Positions 61,277-64,000 of a DNA stretch of 64,000 nt are shown one piece after another (position 1 is the first letter of the stretch; every line of letters begins with the position of its first letter). The stretch comes from JAANXG01 sp034520625 (GTDB lineage: Bacteria; Pseudomonadota; Gammaproteobacteria; Arenicellales; JAANXG01). Under the pieces are notes generated by a model, which was given only the letters and a program-made list of their open reading frames with translations, was not told the DNA's origin and did not search any database. The translations under genes were made by a program, and so were the position numbers. The DNA lies in the NCBI GenBank assembly GCA_034520625.1, contig JAXHNI010000008.1, forward strand, positions 1 through 64,000. Direction: 5' to 3'.

Positions 61277-62410
61277 ATGAGGTCGATCATACTCTTCCAC
61301 AACACCACCTATTACCTGAAGCTGCATTACCTGGACCTTATTCAGTGCTTCCTCCGCCAGGGGTGGACTGTGTGTTGCGCCGCGCCCCGCGATGCCGCGA
61401 CGGCCGGCCTCGAAAGCGAAGGTGTTCGCTGTATTGATGTGACGCTGAGCCGCCGCGGCATGAATCCGTTCGACGAGGCCGCGGCGCTGGGCCGCCTGTA
61501 CCGCATATTTCGCCGCGAGCGCCCCGATGCAGTGCTCAACTTCAGTATCAAGCCGGCCATCTACGGGTCCGTTGCGGCAGGGTTGGCCGGAGTCCCGCGG
61601 GTGTGCTCGATGATCACCGGTCTGGGATACGTCTTTCTCGGCCGCGGGCCCCTGCGGGCCATGCTGTCGGCGGCGGCGGGCTGGGGTTACAGGACGGCGC
61701 TGGGGCGCAACTATCGGGTATTCTTTCAGAATCCTGACGATCGCGATTTCTTTTTGCGCCGGCGGATTGTTCAACCTGGGCAGGATGTGGTCTTGAACGG
61801 AACCGGGGTGGATACGAAACGGTTCGCCCCCGTCGATGGGCCGGACACGTCGCGGGGTGTGCGGTTCCTGATGGTCGCCCGGCTGCTAGCCGATAAGGGG
61901 ATCCGGGAGTTCGTGGATGCAGCGGCTCACCTTAAAAGGAGCGAACCCCGGGTGCGGTGCTCGCTGCTGGGACCCCGGGACGACAATCCGTCTGTTATCG
62001 ATCCCCGGGAACTGAAACAATGGATCGACAGCGGCACGATCGAATATCTCGGCGAGACGGAGGATGTCGCGGGTGTAATTGCTGATCACCATGTTTTCGT
62101 TTTGCCGTCGTACCGGGAAGGGTTGCCGCGGGCGACGCTGGAAGCAATGTCGATGGGCAAGCCGGTCGTTACCACCGACGTGCCCGGCTGTCGCGAAACG
62201 GTCGAGAACGGTGTCAACGGGTTTCTCGTACCATCGGGGAACGCCGTCGCTCTCAGGAGGGCCATGGAGCGATTTGTTGATGATCCGGAATTGATACGAT
62301 CTATGGGCAAGGCGTCCCGCACCATGGTGCTTGACAAGTTCGATGTACATGTCGTGAACAGACATATAGTCGGGGTGGTAACCCGGGGGTTGGGGCATGA
62401 AAGCGAATAG
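61277..62410 (+). CDS. PglA/WbpZ-like glycosyltransferase family 4
   Basis: This 377-residue GT-B protein has the block CSMITGLGYVFLGRGPLRAM, which with NFSIKPAIYGSVAAGLAGVP is typical of the PglA-like group that adds N-acetylgalactosamine or a related sugar to an undecaprenyl-diphosphate-linked first sugar. VVLNGTGVDTKRFAP, FLMVARLLADKGIREFVDAA and EGLPRATLEAMSMGKPVVTT complete the fold. Its place beside the initiating transferase gene fits a second-step enzyme. It overlaps that gene by 14 bases. Confidence 0.87.
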   Translation: MRSIILFHNTTYYLKLHYLDLIQCFLRQGWTVCCAAPRDAATAGLESEGVRCIDVTLSRRGMNPFDEAAALGRLYRIFRRERPDAVLNFSIKPAIYGSVAAGLAGVPRVCSMITGLGYVFLGRGPLRAMLSAAAGWGYRTALGRNYRVFFQNPDDRDFFLRRRIVQPGQDVVLNGTGVDTKRFAPVDGPDTSRGVRFLMVARLLADKGIREFVDAAAHLKRSEPRVRCSLLGPRDDNPSVIDPRELKQWIDSGTIEYLGETEDVAGVIADHHVFVLPSYREGLPRATLEAMSMGKPVVTTDVPGCRETVENGVNGFLVPSGNAVALRRAMERFVDDPELIRSMGKASRTMVLDKFDVHVVNRHIVGVVTRGLGHESE

Positions 62411-63806
62411 GCATCCTGGCGGGGGTCCGTTGAGCCGGCTGGCGGTTGCCATCTTCGTACTCGATGTAGCGGGCTTCGTGCTTGCCTTCAATCTTTCGTA
62501 CCGCTACGCGATCGCGTTGTGGCTCGGCTGGTTCTCGCTGCCGCTGATGGGGGTCCTTTTGGTTCAGCTGATGACGCTGTATGTAATGGACCTGTATTCG
62601 GTCAATGACCGGGCGTCTCGATTCGACGTGCTGACCCGCACTGCATTTGCAGTGGTCGTCGCGGGGCTCATTACGGCGGGAGTCGTGTACATCACCGAAT
62701 CCCGGGATACCGAGCCGCTGTTTTTCCGCGGTGTGCTTCCCGGGGGTTTTGTCCTGTTCCTGGCCTGGGCGGCGCTAGTCCGGTATTTTGCCGCGCTCTG
62801 GGCGCAACGAACGGCTCGCCGGATACACTGGCTCGTTCTCAGCGATGTGGAGCCGGACAGCCCACTGTGCAAAGACATTGCTACGCTGCACCGTGTCGGG
62901 ACGTTGACAGTACTTGTTGACGACCCTGCAAAAGCGGAACGATTCCCCGACAGGGTGCGCGCTAGCGTGGCCGGATCTTTCGAGTCGTTCGATCAGCTTG
63001 TCGGAGACCGGCGCTGGTCGGGTATTGTGATCGCTGCGGAGCGATCTCTGCCCACGGATTTGCTGCGACGGATTATGGAAATGCGGCTCAGTGGCGTTCG
63101 CATCTATGATTTGACGGATTTCTATGAGAAGTTCATGCAGAAGGTGCCTGTTCTGCACCTCAGGGACAACTGGTTTGTGCTCTCTCATGGCTTTGATCTG
63201 TTGCATCACGACGCCGAGCTGAAGATCAAGCGGCTGTTGGATCTGGGGCTGGCCGGGGTGTTGCTGGTTCTGGCAATGCCTATGATGGTGGCTGCCGCCG
63301 TTGCCATTAAGCTGGACCGGCGCGGCGATGCGAAAGGGCCCATTCTGTACCGTCAGCTTCGAACTGGGGCGAACGGAGTGGATTTCTATATCTACAAATT
63401 CAGGACGATGATAAATAATGCGGAACGCCAAGGGGCGCAATGGGCTGTTCCCGACGACAAACGTGTGACGCGCGTGGGCCGCGTCCTGCGCAGGACGCGC
63501 ATCGATGAGCTGCCGCAGTTATGGAACGTGCTGAAAGGCGAGATGAGCTTCATCGGTCCGCGTCCGGAGCGGCCGGATTTCAACAGGCGGCTGGAGGAGG
63601 AAATTCCCTATTATGACCTGCGCCACCTGGTGAAGCCCGGCATTACCGGGTGGGCTCAGGTTGTGTACGACTATGGCGCTTCGATCGAGGACGCGCGCGA
63701 GAAGCTTCAGTACGACATCTACTACATCAAGAACTATTCACTGTTACTTGATCTACTAATTGTGCTTAAAACCGTTCGGGTTATGTTGAGCCGGCGTGGT
63801 CGCTGA
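62397..63806 (+). CDS. Initiating polyprenyl-phosphate glycosyl-1-phosphate transferase
   Basis: This 469-residue protein has four N-terminal membrane segments, a central Rossmann-like domain, a fifth membrane segment (LDLGLAGVLLVLAMPMMVAA) and a C-terminal bacterial sugar transferase domain. The catalytic motif is YIYKFRTM, then RIDELPQLWNVLKGEMSFIG, with PRPE and KPGITGWAQV. It transfers a sugar-1-phosphate to undecaprenyl phosphate, starting glycan assembly. It is of the large WbaP/EpsL-like (monotopic PGT with membrane-domain extension) type. Confidence 0.93.
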   Translation: MKANRHPGGGPLSRLAVAIFVLDVAGFVLAFNLSYRYAIALWLGWFSLPLMGVLLVQLMTLYVMDLYSVNDRASRFDVLTRTAFAVVVAGLITAGVVYITESRDTEPLFFRGVLPGGFVLFLAWAALVRYFAALWAQRTARRIHWLVLSDVEPDSPLCKDIATLHRVGTLTVLVDDPAKAERFPDRVRASVAGSFESFDQLVGDRRWSGIVIAAERSLPTDLLRRIMEMRLSGVRIYDLTDFYEKFMQKVPVLHLRDNWFVLSHGFDLLHHDAELKIKRLLDLGLAGVLLVLAMPMMVAAAVAIKLDRRGDAKGPILYRQLRTGANGVDFYIYKFRTMINNAERQGAQWAVPDDKRVTRVGRVLRRTRIDELPQLWNVLKGEMSFIGPRPERPDFNRRLEEEIPYYDLRHLVKPGITGWAQVVYDYGASIEDAREKLQYDIYYIKNYSLLLDLLIVLKTVRVMLSRRGR

Positions 63807-63846
63807 ACGGTATGATATGGGGCCTGTTTACAGTCATCGCTGAAGC

Positions 63847-64000
63847 GTGACGTTTCTGATCACCTATCTGCTGGCGCTGTTCCTGCCGGGCCGAGCTCTG
63901 ACGTCTGTAATGAGACTGTCGGCGTGCCGGACGACGGCATCGATCGCACTGTCGCTGAGCGTTCTTGTCCTCTCACTGTTGCTGGCGCGCACAGCGGGGC
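63847..64000 (+). CDS. Membrane protein, 5' part only
   Basis: A GTG at 63847 opens a frame that runs off the window end after 51 codons. It reads TFLITYLLALFLPGRALTS, then a second hydrophobic helix (SIALSLSVLVLSLLLARTAG). Two membrane segments are clear. It could be a polymerase, ligase or exosortase-like protein of the polysaccharide locus; the part present does not decide. Confidence 0.45.
   Translation, partial: MTFLITYLLALFLPGRALTSVMRLSACRTTASIALSLSVLVLSLLLARTAG

Noticed and set aside
1..64000. tRNA or rRNA genes
   Set aside because: No cloverleaf-like or rRNA sequence was recognised by eye; a tRNAscan run would be needed to exclude a tRNA firmly.

Overview
The window reads as about 64 kb of chromosome from a GC-rich gammaproteobacterium. 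The order gyrA-serC-pheA-hisC-tyrA-aroA-cmk-rpsA-ihfB-lapA-lapB is a known gammaproteobacterial arrangement, and LapAB and an RfaH-type NusG paralogue point the same way. A Chromatiales/Ectothiorhodospiraceae-like lineage is a guess from overall flavour; nothing here fixes the family.

Region 1 (1-8.4 kb) is housekeeping: the 3' end of rluB, an endonuclease III-like DNA repair protein, a DsbA-like thiol oxidoreductase, a minus-strand run of ubiG, gph, rmuC and a YciK-like SDR preceded by an MTA/SAH deaminase, and a divergent mtnA. Region 2 (8.4-23.6 kb) is a long plus-strand block: gyrA, serine biosynthesis (serC, serA), aromatic amino acid biosynthesis (pheA, hisC, tyrA, aroA), then cmk, rpsA, ihfB, lapA, lapB and a small secreted helix-hairpin-helix protein closed by a strong terminator. 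Four conserved genes in the first 17 kb (rluB, the nth-like gene, the dsbA-like gene, tyrA) each carry one single-base frameshift, which looks more like sequence error than decay.

Region 3 (23.7-26.8 kb) supplies and regulates surface polysaccharide: ugd makes UDP-glucuronate, an rfaH-like gene overlaps it, and a UDP-glucuronate 4-epimerase follows. Region 4 (26.9-31.5 kb) is a graveyard of toxin-antitoxin modules (RelBE with a clipped toxin, HigBA with a nonsense codon in the toxin, two PIN-domain modules that look intact, a HepT fragment) mixed with dispersed palindromic repeats.

Region 5 (31.5-64 kb) is a large polysaccharide locus. Its left part (31.5-35.7 kb) is scarred by truncated or frameshifted glycosyltransferase and methyltransferase genes with lower GC. 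It continues with a formyltransferase, a polysaccharide deacetylase and a winged-helix regulator with its own promoter and a dyad over its start codon. A perfect 12-bp ops element (GGCGGTAGCGTG, 38435-38446) then precedes a PglK/MsbA-like ABC exporter. Downstream lie three intact sulfotransferase-like genes and a broken fourth, twelve GT4-type glycosyltransferases across the locus, a pyruvyl transferase, a methyltransferase, an asparagine-synthase-like amidotransferase lacking the glutaminase residue, a membrane polymerase candidate, and the initiating phosphoglycosyl transferase. The likely logic is that RfaH loads at the ops site and carries RNA polymerase through a transcription unit of about 25 kb that builds a sulfated, possibly pyruvylated and uronamide-containing glycan on a lipid carrier.
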